A DNA stretch of 64,000 nt from positions 203,069,096 to 203,133,095 of the forward strand of contig CM065802.1 in the NCBI GenBank assembly GCA_033398695.1, written 5' to 3'. Below the pieces are notes generated by a model. That model was given only the letters and a program-made list of their open reading frames with translations, was not told the origin of the DNA and searched no databases. The DNA comes from Orobanche coerulescens (lineage: Eukaryota > Streptophyta > Magnoliopsida > Lamiales > Orobanchaceae). Numbering within the stretch: the first letter of the stretch is position 1; the number at the start of each line of letters is the position of its first letter. Position numbers and translations under genes: made by a program. Below are positions 22,710 to 34,999 of this stretch, piece by piece.

Positions 22710-23265
22710 CTATTTCATATAGTATAGTGTAAAATACAAGTAAATTTGAAATAATTTATTTTGTTTTCTTTCCATTGTAACTTCAGAAAGGATGAAGGAT
22801 AAACGTATCTATTGAATACTATATAAACTCATTAATAATGACCCGAACCTATATCTATTTTTGAATATTAAAAGAGAAGAATTGGTGTGAATTTCTTCTA
22901 TATTGAATAAAGAATATTCATTCGTCAAATCATTCACTCCATAGTCGATAAATCTTTTAAAGAACCGATTAATCACACGAAAATAAAGAGAGTCCCATTC
23001 TACATGTCAATACATGTCGGGATTAAAATATTTTTATATATATACTATCTAAATATATACTCCAATAAAGTCAATAAAACAAAAAAAGAATAGGGCTTAT
23101 TATTTTTATTTATTATTATTCCTACATGTTTCCATTCCTTTGGGATGTTACTATGCATTTTGGTTGCGTTTAATCTTTTCCATATTAGAAATCATAATCA
23201 ATTTATATTGGATTGATTTTGCAATAATGTTTGGTAGTTACTAAAAAGAAAAAGAAAATTTTTAC
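22710..23265. other. CACTA intron
   Basis: AT-rich intron between the DUF8039-like exon and the next exon, bounded by a GT donor (complement of 23264-23265) and an AG acceptor (complement of 22710-22711). Nothing else is recognised. Confidence 0.5.
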
Positions 23266-23945
23266 CTTTGAAAAATCGAAGGAAATAAAATCTCGTGGCC
23301 ATGCAATAAATCCACCTAAAGCTTCCCCCACGACTCTCACCTCATCAGTCGCCACAGGGACTTCAGCGCTGGCATCTACGGCCTCCTCAACCACTACCTT
23401 AACCAAATGAGCTGGTAAAGGAGCACAATGTAGGGTCGAATCGCCCTGAATAACCCTACCGATAGCAACTAGATGGGGAGGAAGATCGTCCACATAAAAT
23501 CCAACTCGATGAGTGTCTCCAGTCACAGGCCTCTCTCCGGAAGGGCCAGAAATAACATCAGCACAACTCCCCTTCGTGCTAACACGAGTAACCTCATCCG
23601 GTGTATGAATATCAACAGGCCGCTGGGAACTAGCACCCATTGTCTGGCCGAACTCTTTCCTCAAAGTCTTTGTGACATCAAGGGTGATCTCTTTCCTTAC
23701 CTGCTCCAACACATCTTTACTTACGGAAGACGTCAATCCACATGATCGTCCAAAGTAATCGCGAATACCCACACCAAAACCAATGCCACGAACACTGTAA
23801 TACCCGAGATTTCTGACTTGTATTTGGAACTTGTGATATTGTAATCGTTGTACTTGATCTGAGTATTATTCTCCGTATTTCATAATCCGATGTTGTCGAG
23901 CGTATGATTTCATGTATGTAATTTACAAATTGTAATTCTGCGCAT

Positions 23946-24263
23946 GTAGCGCACGCTATCGGCTATGTGTAGCGTACGCTAACATAGACTCAATAGCGCA
24001 TGCTACAAAGGATTATTAGCGCACGCTATGTGTGGTCAATTTGATTGAGACGTGCGGTAGGTGAGATCTGGCCGGGGGACCCCTGTCGGATCGTGTTGGG
24101 ATGAACCTGGACGGATTTTGGGAAAAGCCAAGTCAACGCCTTAGCGCACGCTACAGGTATATGCGTAGCGCACGCTAAGTGCTGAATACAGTTAAGTCAG
24201 TGAGCCGTTAGCGCACGCTACGAGCAGGGTCTAGCGCGCACTAATAGCCATTTCTTATAAATA
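23946..24263 (+). promoter_or_regulatory. Gypsy-1 LTR promoter: TAGCGCACGCTA array plus TATAAATA
   Basis: Eight copies of TAGCGCACGCTA or one-base variants end just before TATAAATA at 24256-24263. A second cluster of about five lies downstream at 24923-25115, along with a TACGTACGTAACG segment resembling the gag-only element's motif. Confidence 0.6.
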
Positions 24264-25825
24264 GGACAGCATCCTATTCATGATTTCAGTTCGTTCTTCT
24301 CCCATTACCCGAATTCTTACACTTAGAACATAACTTCCTTCATCCTAAACACTCCATATCAACATCCTAGCTCGTGATTGAAGATCGTACATCATTGGAG
24401 ATTGGTGTTCAAGCCTTCGGTGTTGGATTGCTTCGATTTCCTCCGTGTTCTTCACTACCTTGAGGTAGGTGATTCTTCACCGATGTTAGTATTGACGTTG
24501 ATCATGTTTTGATAGCCAGTATTTCGTTTATAATCGGTCATCACACGTTAGAAGGATACTTTTGACGTATCGACACTATATATCGTTTGAACCTTTGAAC
24601 CATCTTAGTATTTGGACTCCTTAGCATTTTCAAATCGATTTATGATCAGTAAACGGATATTATCCAGTTGTTACGTTTTATACTTTGGAATCATGCGTTT
24701 TGGAACGTAGGACGAATGGAACTTAGAATATTTCTTGAAGATCGTAGATGAATTATGATGTTGAGATGATTATCCGTATATTTGTATCTCATAATCAAAG
24801 AACTTCCACAAACCTTATTAGCATGATATGCTCGAGGATGACTTGTATTATCACAATAGAATTCATGAGTTCATCACCATTCAACCCAGTTTTCTGTTAG
24901 CAGTATTCTGCCATGCAAGATTAGCGCACGCTAACATACGCTAGTTAACGTGCGATATTGGGGTTGAGTTAACGCACAATACGTACGTAACATACGTTAT
25001 GTATCAGTCGATTCAAACTGTCAGTCCGTGGCTAGAGCACGCTAGTCTTATACGATAGCGTACGCTAACAGGCCGGCTTAGCGCACGTTACGTAGAGTAC
25101 GTAGCGCACGCTAAGCAGTCCAGGAAGATTGTTTATTTTGAGCTTTTCGGCCGTAGACCGAATTGTTAGGCCATCGTTCGACTTGAGATGATTTGTATAT
25201 CATTCCTTTTGTTAAGGTTCGAGCTTGCTACGTTGATCGAAGGAGGCGACCTTCGAGTGTGTTGAGATCATTGAAGTGTTTCGTTCTTGCCATTTTCGAG
25301 GCAAGTATCATATGTCAAGTTCGATTTATATTGAAACTTTGATCATGCTTGTGGTTTTGTTCATGTTGTTGAATATGAGATATATTCTGAAATTTCTCGT
25401 GCTGTTCGTTGTTATTTGTTCGTATTGATGAACATATTGAAATGCATATATGTATGCATAGTTGATTGATTTATGATATAAATGATCCGAGGGGATCATG
25501 AGGATCTATGCTGAGGGCGCTGGATCGAATGTCCACCATGCGTTGGTCCGACGGGATCATCATGGGGATCTATGCTGAGGGCGCTGGATCGCTGGACGGG
25601 TTTTCCACCATGCGTTGGTCCGACAGGATCATCATGGGGATCTATACCAAGGGCGCTGGATCGCTGGATTACCCTGTACTATGTTGATGGAATCATGAGG
25701 ATTCGCATCGTTGGATTCCGGTGGCGGAAGTCCATTTTGCATGTTTTATGATCTATTGATGATTTATGTATTACGATACTTGTACTAGCATTGTTTTGCT
25801 AACCGAGGAGCGGGGAAGCAACCAC

Positions 25826-27698
25826 TGTAATATCCGCATTTTTCTTTCCCTTGTATTTTTATTTTTGGTGTATTCCTCGATCGTAGTGACCCTCGTGTAC
25901 CTTTCAGTGTGTCCTTCCTGTCAACTGTTGAACTGTATACTCGTTATTGTTGTGCGGAACCGCCGTTTCGGGGTTGCCGTGGATCCATTTCGTGTTATGG
26001 GTTCCCAAATATTGATTCCTATCGTTTTTATTCTCTTTCCAGATCATTTTTATCATTTTGGGACCCAAAAGGGGTGTGGGCCGCGGCACAAGGTGTGTGC
26101 GCCGCGGCACACAAATTTCTCCAATTGTTGGTCGAGCAAACTGTACTGTGTGCCGCGGCACACCCATCCGGTGCCGCGGCACAGTGCCGAGTCAGTGCCG
26201 CGGCACACCCGTCCGGTGCCGCGGCACACCCGTGTGACATCTGCGACCAAAACCCGACTGTACCGGGTGCCGCGGCACACGCAGGCTGTGCCGCGGCACA
26301 CTGCCGAAAACCAGGGAGTAATTTTTGGCCTGTGCCGCGGCACACAAAGCGGTCAACTGTGCAATCTCGTCCTTAATAGACGAGATCGGCCATTTTTCCT
26401 CCATTATTCACCTGCGAGATAGAGAGAGAGAGAGGTCTAAGGGGGGGAGAACTTCTCAAGCAATCTTCATTCGGGGGTCGATTTTCATCATTTTCCTTCG
26501 GTTGTGAGGCCCGGATAATCAATCTAACGCGTGTTCTACGGAACTTAGTACTTGAATCTCCAAAGGTAATATTTCTAGAACCCTATTTTCGATTAATTTG
26601 GGGGTTTTGGGATTTTCTTCCGATTCGTTCCGTTTTGTTGGTGGATTCATGATGTATACGATTAATATTGTTAGTACCTTTAGTTTTCCTACGGATTCAT
26701 GGATATTTTGTGGATTTTTACGGAATCGAGAGGGTTTGGTTGTGGTCCGCCCTCGTTGTTATTTTTGGTACGAATATACATGAATCGTAGGCAGGTTTTC
26801 GGGTGTATTCAATTTCCATATTCGTCTAGAGTTGGTTGTGATTTTGTTATTCGGATCGTTAGGTTCATTTCCGCCGGTTCCTCGCGGTCGTGTTCAACTC
26901 TTCCTTTCCGTTCGTATCACCGTGTATTAACCGAGGCAAGTATCCTTATGAACTTACAATCTTGACATAGTAGTTTTGTGTGAGAATTGTGTGTGTGTGT
27001 ATGCTCACTACGGGTTAGATCCGACGGGGTCTCGGTAGGGCTCCACGAAGCTGTGGAACCGCGAGCTTGCTTTTAACCACTGTGGGTTAGATCCGACGGG
27101 TCTCGCAGGATCCACGAAGCCGTGGGTCCATGATTAATTGTGGTGCATTTTACAAATGTGGTTTTGATTATTGGCATTTCCGGAAATGAGTGTTTTGGAA
27201 CTATGATTTCTTGATTGCATGCATTACTATATGTGTAAGATGTAAATTGTTCATTTGGTTACTTGTACTAGCGTAATTGCTAACCCCTCTGGGGACCCGT
27301 TTTGGGGAAATTCGTTTTATGAATTTCAGGTCAGGTTCATCGAGACGAGCGGGTGCTGGACCAGTATGTGGATGATGGCCGTGCGTGATGATTTTGCACG
27401 AGTGGTGTCTTGTTGCTTTCTATCCTTTACCTTTGTGGTCTTTAAACTAATAGAAGTACTCGAGTACTTAAGAACTTTTACTTGTCGGGATTGTGTTGTT
27501 GTTTATTATGTTGTGATGGATTATGGTGTCATGTTTGACCGGTTGAACCGGGTGATTTATTTTGTTGGGCGTCTTTATGACGAGGTATTTTTTCTGTTGT
27601 TTCTGTGAGTCGATGAGTATGATGCTTGTTCAGCCTGGTGGGTCCCATGTAGGGATTCACGGCGCTGTAATATACCTCGGATATCCTGGGGTGTTACG
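25826..27698 (+). repeat. Gypsy-2 5' LTR
   Basis: It carries nine GCCGCGGCAC palindromes (26078-26345), a tandem duplication with GGTTAGATCCGACGGG (about 27005-27130), and the motif ACTTGTACTAGC...GCTAACCCCTCTGGGG at 27261-27294. It ends GGTGTTAC with the expected final A read as G at 27698. Confidence 0.9.
26078..26345 (+). repeat. GTGCCGCGGCAC palindrome array
   Basis: Nine copies of the palindrome, most extended to GTGTGCCGCGGCACAC, spaced about 20-55 bp. The array is open in several frames on both strands (VPRHT, CAAAH), which makes long but meaningless ORFs. The 3' LTR copy is at 32818-33126 and is partly decayed. The Copia-1 LTR carries the same palindrome. Confidence 0.85.
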
Positions 27699-27930
27699 AA
27701 AATGGTATCGAGCACTAGGTTTATGGATACCTAGGCTTGTCGGTTTATCGGGTCTTGTTGTAATTTGTTTTGCACATCATCATCACGCGCCATGATTCAG
27801 ATTTACCGGTGCGTAAGTTTTCTTTCCTCTGTTCCTTATACTCTTGTATCGTACCTCTAGTTCTCGATTTGCGATCGTTCTTTTCTTGTACTTACCATCG
27901 TATGGCTTTTGCTACTTATTTAACTCCAGT

Positions 27931-28776
27931 ATGGATGCTGGAAGAGGTCGTGGTCGCGGTCGTGGTCGTGGACGCGGCCGGGGACGTGGGGCAGCCGGTG
28001 GGGCGGCCACGTCACAGTCTTCGGGAGCCGGCAGTACCGGCGACCGTCACAGTCATGCTTCCTCTCAGGAGCGCGCCGACCTTGGTATTGCGGCTGTTAT
28101 GCAGCAAATGGTGAATCAAATGGCGGCGATAGCTCAGGCGGTTCAGAACCCGGATCCGGCCCATGCTAATCGGGGCGGAGCGGACCGTTGGCTTCAGGAT
28201 GTCATCAAGATGCATCCTCCTCAGTTTTCGGGAGCTTCAGACCCGATCGGCTGGGAGGGGTGGATCAAGGAGATATCTAAAGTCTTCACTGCCACCAACT
28301 GTCCCGAGGACCGTAAGGTCCCTATTGCCCAGTACTTCCTCACTGGGGACGCTACGGATTGGTGGGAGGCCGTTGGGCCCAAGGACCATGTTGCTTCGTG
28401 GACCGAATTCCAAGAACTGATGGAGACTGAATATTGCCCGTGGCCGGTCAGACAGGCCCGAGTACATGCCTTCTATGATGCTCAACCACGGGATATTCCC
28501 GTATCTCAGGCTATTGCTGATTTTAATAAGGAGTTGGGTTATGTGAAGACCCAAGTTGTCGAGGAGAGCGACAAAATTTTCCATTTTTCCAGACGGATGA
28601 AATTGTCGATTCGGGACTATATGTCGGGGCTCGTCTGTACTACCTTGAAAGATTACCAGAGCAGGGCCCTTGCTTACGATATGTCTGTGACGGCGAGTGA
28701 GGCGGCCCGCGAGAGTAAGAAGCAGAAGTCTGCTGGGAATTTTTCGGGCCACAAAGGTGGGGTCGCAGAAATTTGA
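27931..28776 (+). pseudogene. Gypsy-2 gag
   Basis: Capsid protein. The ATG at 27931 opens into a (GR)n run, then a retrotransposon gag core (WLQDVIKMHPPQFSG, DWWEAVGPKDHVASW, RARVHAFYDA). The frame is lost after KKQKSAGNFSG at about 28745. The zinc knuckle persists only as CFNYGTGH in another frame near 28863, with the second Cys changed to Tyr, so nucleic-acid binding is lost. Confidence 0.88.
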
Positions 28777-29126
28777 TCTGCTAACTTTTCCGTGGTGGTG
28801 GCCCGGCTCGATCTCTCGGGTTTCCGTAGGCCGCCAAAGTGCCCCTTCTCGAGAGGTGAAGTGCTTTAACTATGGCACAGGCCACATCATCGTATTTGTC
28901 CGAACCCTTTGGCCGACGTGTAATCGGTGGCCACCGGTCACAAGGCGGCTTTCAGGCCGAGAGGAGAAAATCCTTGGTGCCCGGCTTCCATTCCAGCCTA
29001 GGGAACCAAGTGTGAATCGGATCGTTTGCTCCTCAATCTCCGCCGAGTGCTAGTCGGGGAGAGGTCGGGTCAGCCCTCTAAGGGGGAGCTTCCGGTGTCG
29101 GCTCGGCCCACCCGCGTGTCTATGAG

Positions 29127-32100
29127 ATGCGGAGAGCCGATGACCCGGCGACCGTGGCGGCAGTGCACCGTTCATATTCTTTCTCATCTGCCGGTGTGCT
29201 TTTCGATTACGGTGCTACGCATTCGTTCATATCTCTGGATTGTGTGCGCCATTTGAGTCTCGACCGTTTGACGCCTTGTGAGCCCTTCATCGTTAAGCTT
29301 CCTAGCGGTGATAGGATCGTTGGTGATCAGGAGGTTCGAGACTGTTCTGTGTTTATTTGTGAGAGGGCTTGGCCCTCTAATCTTATTGTTGTGGGTATTG
29401 AGGGTGAGGACTTAATTCTCGGGGATGATTGGCTCGAGCGGCATGGTGCAATCATGAACTACCGCACGAGAATCATCACCATGTTAGCCGATGATGGCAC
29501 CGAGCACTCTTTCGCTGGGCGAAAGAGGGGGAACCAGAAATTCGTTATTAACGCCTTGAAGGCGATGAGACTCCTGCGAAAGGGATGTACCGGCTATTGG
29601 TGCTACGCCTTGAAGGCGGAGAGTGGTGGAGTCGAGCTTTCGTCGATTCCAATCGTTAATGAGTTTTCTGATGTTTTTCCTGACGAGTTACCGGGATTGC
29701 CACCGGATCGTGAGGTCGAGTTTGCTATAGAGTTAGAGCCGGGCGCGGCTCCTATTTCGAAGGCGCCGTATCGCATGGCACCATCAGAGATGTCCGAGTT
29801 GAAGAATCAGTTGAGTGAGCTTCTTGAGTCGGGGTAAGTTCGACCGAGCGCCTCGCCATGGGGCGCACCGGTCCTGTTCGTGCGGAAGAAGGATGGTTCA
29901 CTACGTTTGTGTATCGACTATCGTGAACTAAATAAGGTGACCATCAAGAACAAGTATCCTTTGCCGAGAATTGACGACTTGTTCGACCAGTTGCAGGGAG
30001 CTGCGGTATTCTCAAAGATTGATTTGAAATCGGGGTACTATCAGCTCCGGGTGAGAGAGTCCGATGTGCCGAAGACAGCTTTTCGGACGAGATACGGACA
30101 TTATGAGTTTGTAGTTATGCCTTTCGGGTTAACTAATGCGCCGACGGTGTTCATGCAGTTGATAAACAAAGTCTTTATCGAGTATTTGGATAAGTGTGTC
30201 GTCGTCTTCATTGACGATATTCTTATTTATTCGAGGAATGAGGAAGAGCATGCCCATCATTTGCGGGTAGTATTAGACATTTTGAGGACCGAGCAACTCT
30301 ATGCCAAGTTCTCGAAATGTGAGTTCTGGCTGAAGGAAGTGATGTTTTTAGATCACGTGATTTCGTAGGGGGTTCGTGTGGATCCGCGAAGATTGAGGCG
30401 GTGTTGGATTGGGCACCGCCAAGAATGTGAAGGAGCTCCGTAGTTTCTTGGGTTTAGCCGGCTACTACCGTAGGTTCGTCGAGGGTTTCTCGGCGGCTCG
30501 ACCACTTACACACCGCTCAAATCGAGAAGTTAAATGCGGAATGACGAGAGGCGATTCGATTTTGAGGAACGAAGAAGCGTTTGACTTCAGCTCGGTTTTG
30601 GCGTTGCCATGTGGCAACGAGGATTCGCCGTTTATAGCGATGCTTCGGTCGTGGTCTTGGGTGCGTATTAATGCAGCACGGCAAGACCATTGCCTTTGCG
30701 TCGAGACAGTTGAGGCCGTATGAGCTTAACTACCCTACCCATGATTTGGAGTTAGCGGCAGTCGTATTCGCGCTCAAGATTTGGCGTCACTACCTTTTTG
30801 GCTCTGCATGTCAGATTTTTACCGATCATAAAAGTCTGAAATACATATTTACTCAGCGGGAGTTGAATATGAGGCAGAGGAGGTGGTTAGAGCTGATTAA
30901 GGATTATGACCTCGAAATCCTTTATCATCCGGGCAAGGCGAACGTCGTGGCCGACGCCTTGAGTCGGAAACCGATTGCATTGCGATCGCTTGAGATCCTT
31001 ACGTCTCAGTCCGAGCTTCGGCGAGCTTTGATCGAGTTAGATGTTGAGGTTCTGTTACCGGGAACTGTCGGGCAATTTTGTGCTTTGGAAATTTCGTCAT
31101 CTTTGATCGATGAGATTAAGCTGAAGCAGTTAGAGGACCCGATGATTACTCAAATCCGAGAGAACGTTCTTAAAGGAAAGTCTCATGGATTTGTGATTCA
31201 CGAGGATGGTGTTTTGAGATTCCAGAGTCGGCTTTGTGTGCCGAACGACTCAGAGTTGAGGCAGAGTATTTTACGGGAGGCCCATGCTACGCCTTATTCC
31301 GTTCATCCTGGTTCGAGTAAGATGTACAAGGACCTGAGAAGAAATTTCTGGTGGAATGATATGAAGGAGGAGGTCGCACAGTTTGTAGCGAGATGTTTGA
31401 CTTGTCAGCAGGTCAAGATCGAGCATCAGCGACCGGCTGGGTTATTACAGTCACTTCCCGTTCCGGAATGGAAATGGGAAGATATATCGATGGATTTCAT
31501 TTCGAGTCTGCCGAGATCGAGGTCGGGCATGAATATGGTATGGGTGATTGTCGATCGTCTGACCAAGTCGGCACATTTTCTGGGCATCAAGGACACTTGG
31601 GGCCCGGAGAAGTTAGCTCGTGTGTTTATCGCGCAGATCGTGAGACTTCACGGTACCCCGAAGTCTATTGTTTCGGATCGTGATGGCCGTTTTGTATCGC
31701 ACTTCTGGCAGGCGGTGCATAAGGCGTTGGGTACCCGGTTGCGTTTGAGTACCTCTTTTCATCCCCAGTCAGATGGACAGTCGGAACGCACTATCCAGAC
31801 GTTCGAGGACTTGTTGCGTGCCTCTGCTCTCGATTGGAGTAGTGACTGGGCGGAACATTTGTCATTGATCGAATTCACGTACAACAATAGTTGGCACGCG
31901 TCGATTCGGATGGCACCGTACGAGGCACTTTATGGGCGGCGATGTCGATCACCGATTTGTTGGAATGAGGCGTCCGATTTGGTCGGGACCGAGCCGGATG
32001 TCGTTTTAGAGACGAGGCGGAAGGTAGAATTAATTCGGGAACGGATGTTGACTGCCCAGAGTCGACAGAAGTCGTATGACGACGTCCGTTGTCGACCTTT

Positions 32101-32533
32101 GGAATTCGAGGTGGGAGACCACGTTTTGCTAAAGGTGTCGCCGACGAAGGGAGTTTTTCGTTTCGGGAAGAAAGGGAAGTTGAGTCCGAGATTTATCGGC
32201 CCCTTTGAGATCCTCGAGCGAGTCGGTGGGTTGGCATACCGTTTGGCGTTATCTCCGGCCTTGGGTCATGTTCATAGCGTTTTTCATGTTTCCCCGCTGA
32301 GGAAATATGTCCCGGATCCTAGTCACGTCATCGATTATGGCGAGATTGATATCGCTGAAGATATTACTTTTGAGGAGCGTCCTTTGAAGATTTTGGAGCA
32401 TCGTGAGAAGCGACTGAGGCATAAGACCATCCCTTTGGTCAAAGTGCAGTGGTCGAGACACGGTGTCGAGGAGGCAACTTGGGAAACCGAGGATAGCATG
32501 CGTGTTAGGTACCCTGAGTTGTTTGTTTCTTAA
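29127..32533 (+). pseudogene. Gypsy-2 pol: protease-RT-RNase H-integrase-chromodomain
   Basis: Protease region reads VLFDYGATHSF, where the D-S/T-G triad has Tyr. RT begins EFSDVFPDELPGLPP, with a TAA at 29835-29837 where the family has an aromatic residue, and an intact FIDDIL motif. Stop and frameshift follow at 30366-30420. From 30671 to 32533 one 620-codon frame holds RNase H ([18 protein letters not shown]), the integrase zinc region (CLTCQQ), the DDE core ([25 protein letters not shown]) and a C-terminal chromodomain ([16 protein letters not shown]). It is not functional as a whole. Confidence 0.92.
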
Positions 32534-32550
32534 GTTTCGGGACGAAACTT
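32532..32550 (+). other. Palindrome after the pol stop, Gypsy-2
   Basis: AAGTTTCGGGACGAAACTT: an 8-bp stem with a 3-base loop, overlapping the TAA stop and just before the purine tract. Identical at 39601-39619 in Gypsy-1 and present as the complement at 61910-61928. Confidence 0.75.
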
Positions 32551-32568
32551 ATTTTTAGAGGGGTAGAA

Positions 32569-34472
32569 TGTAATATCCGCATTTTTCTTTCCCTTGTATT
32601 TTTATTTTTGGTGTATTCCTCGATCGTAGTGACCCTCGTGTACCTTTCGGTGTGTCCTTCCCACAATTGTTGAACCGTATACTCGTTATTGTTGTGCGGA
32701 ACCGCCGCTTTGGGGTTGCCGTGGATCCATTTCGTGTTATGGGTTCCCAAATATTGATTCCTATCGCTTTTATTCTCTTTCCGATCATTTTTATCATTTT
32801 GAGACCCAAAGGGGTGTGGGCCGCGGACAAGGTGTGTGCGCCGCGGCACACAAATTTCTCCAATTGTTGGTCGAGCAAATCAGATCGTGTGCCGCGGCAC
32901 ACCCATCCGGTGCCGCGCACAAGCAGCCGAAGTCAGCCGGCACACCCGTCCGGTGCCGCGGCACACCCGTCCGGTGCCGCGGCACACCCGTGTGACATCT
33001 GCGACCAAAACTCGACTGTACCGGGTGCCGCGGCACACGCAGGCTGTGCCACGGCACACTGCCGAAAACCTGGGAGTAATTTTTGGCCTGTGCCGCGGCA
33101 CACTTCGGCTGTGCCGCGGCACACAAAGCGGTCAACTGTGCAATCTCATCCTTAATAGACGAGATCGGCCATTTTTCCTCCATTATTCACCTGCGAGAGA
33201 GAGAGAGGTCTAAGGGGGGGAGAAATTCTCAAGCAATCTTCATTCGGGGGTCGATTTTCATCATTTTCCTTCGGTTGTGAGGTCTGGATAATCAATCTAA
33301 CGCGTGTTCTACGTATCTTAGTACTTGAATCTCCAAAGGTAATATTTCTAGAACCCTATTTTCGATTAATTTGGGGGTTTTGGGATTTTCTTCCGATTCG
33401 TTCCGTTTTGTTGGTGGATTCATGATGTATACGATTAATATTGTTAGTATCTTTAGTTTTCCTACGGATTCATGGATATTTTGTGGATTTTTACGGAATC
33501 GAGAGGGTTTGGTTGTGGTCCGCCCTCGTTGTTATTTTTGGTACGAATATACATGAATCGTAGGCGGGTTTCCGGGTGTATTCAATTTCCATATTCGTCT
33601 AGAGTTGGTTGTGATTGTGTTATTCGGATCGTTAGGTTCATTTCCGCCGGTTCCTCGCGGTCGTGTTCAACTCTTCCTTTCCGTTCGTATCACCGTGTAT
33701 TAACCGAGGCAAGTATCCTTATGAACTTACAATCTTGACATAGTAGTTTTGTGTGAGAATTGTGTGTGTGTGTATGCTCACTACGGGTTAGATCCGACGG
33801 GGTCTCGGTAGGGCTCCACGAAGCTGTAGAACCGCGAGCTTGCTTTTAACCACTGTGGGTTAGATCCGACGGGGTCTCGGCAGGGATCCACGGCCGTGGT
33901 CCGCAGTTAATTGTGGTGCATTTTACAAATGTGGTTTTGATTATTGGCATTTCCGGAAATGAGTGTTTTGGAACTATGATTTCTTGATTGCATGCATTAC
34001 TATATGTGTAAGATGTAAATTGTTCATTTGGTTACTTGTACTAGCGTAATTGCTAACCCCTCTGGGGACCCGTTTTGGGGAAATTCGTTTTATGAATTTC
34101 AGGTCAGGTTCATCGAGACGAGCGGGTGCTGGACCAGTATGCGGATGATGGCCGTGCGTGATGATTGTGCACGAGTGGTGTCTTGTTGATTTCTATCTTT
34201 TACCTTTGTGGTCTTTAAACTAATAGAAGTACTCGAGTACTTAAGAACTTTTACTTGTCGGGATTGTATTGTTGTTTATTATGTTGTGATGGATTATGGT
34301 GTCATGTTTGACCGGTTGAACCGGGTGATTTATTTTGTTGGGCGTCTTTATGACGAGGTATTTTTTATGTTGTTTCTGTGAGTCGATGAGTATGATGCTT
34401 GTTCAGCCTGGTGGGTCCCATGTAGGGATTCACGGCGCTATAATATACCTCAGATATCCTGGGGGTGTTACA
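32569..34472 (+). repeat. Gypsy-2 3' LTR
   Basis: 1904 bp, starting TGTAATATCC and ending GGGTGTTACA. The purine tract TTAGAGGGGTAGAA precedes it. The palindrome array (32818-33126) has lost bases in several units relative to the 5' LTR. The ACTTGTACTAGC/hairpin motif is at 34034-34067. Confidence 0.92.
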
Positions 34473-34999
34473 ACCACAGTACCGACAGGACGATGAAATG
34501 GCTCAGTGATGTGGTTGATGTTTATTGTTATTATGATTTGTCTCCTTGGTCTATTTAGTACTCGAGTACGTCTGTTTTAATAATGTCCTTTCGATATGGT
34601 TTTATAAGTTAACTCATTTGATCGGTTGAATCAAATCTGTATTTGAACTTCAGTTGTCGATTGGTTTATATTTACACTCTTTTTAAAATTAGCCTTGTAA
34701 ATCCTTACCTAAAGGGTTTACGGCGCTGTAATTATTCCGAATATCTCGGGGTGTTACAGAATATGGTATCGGAGCTAAGATTCATGGATATCTTGGCAAT
34801 GGGTCGATTGGGTCGCTTTACGTTATTTGATTATTGGTCGTTCGTAACATCACTCTCGAGCCAAAGATCGTCGTGTGGACCGTGGTTGTAAGTTCCTAAA
34901 TCTCAAATACTACCGTTTTATTTTATTCATGTTTTGTGGACATTGCTGGATGTACTTTTAGAAAGTTTGCCCTGGATATTGAGTATTTATGTTTACAGT

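Larger units (their letters stand above)
19487..23795 (-). pseudogene. CACTA DUF8039/Ulp1-like protease ORF, seven exons
   Basis: Second CACTA ORF, related to C48 (Ulp1/SUMO-protease-like) domains carried by many plant CACTA elements; its role in transposition is uncertain. Minus-strand exons are 23795-23266 (LPPHLVAIGRV...GEALGGFIAWP, DUF8039-like), 22709-22465 (LYIAHTDILEIV, LSVLQLW), 22210-22043 (YGYFDPQSIQ, QIYMGAY), 21925-21821 (HHWQLLVIVP, catalytic-His region), 21743-21665, 19769-19674 (GGWECGYYVM, catalytic-Cys region) and 19588-19487 (VDWGLYFLE, stop). Each exon has GT/AG borders and the phases join. The first exon is cut by Gypsy-1 at 23795. Before that it ran in frame from the tnp2 remnant. 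Confidence 0.8.
25826..34472 (+). mobile_element. Gypsy-2, chromodomain Ty3/gypsy (Tekay-like) inside the Gypsy-1 LTR
   Basis: Innermost element of the nest. TSD ACCAC (25821-25825, 34473-34477). LTRs are 25826-27698 and 32569-34472, starting TGTAATATCC. A degraded primer site TGGTATCGAGC follows the 5' LTR near 27704. Gag, protease, RT, RNase H, integrase and chromodomain follow. RNase H through chromodomain is still one 620-codon frame, so it is younger than Gypsy-1, consistent with nesting. Confidence 0.95.
23796..34758 (+). repeat. Gypsy-1 5' LTR, split by Gypsy-2
   Basis: The LTR consists of 23796-25825 plus 34478-34758. Relative to the 3' LTR it lacks about 38 bp after GCTAACC (near 25803), which removes the stem-loop CCCCTTCGGGGG seen at 41641-41652; the deletion edges share CC. 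About thirteen TAGCGCACGCTA-type palindromes are present. Tandem units rich in GGGCGCTGGATCG lie at about 25495-25680. Confidence 0.9.

Noticed and set aside
26028..26376. Overlapping 96-155 codon frames on both strands rich in VPRHT or CAAAH repeats (again near 32794-33213)
   Set aside because: They are translations of the GTGCCGCGGCAC palindrome array in the Gypsy-2 LTR; a repeat that avoids stops in several frames is not coding evidence.
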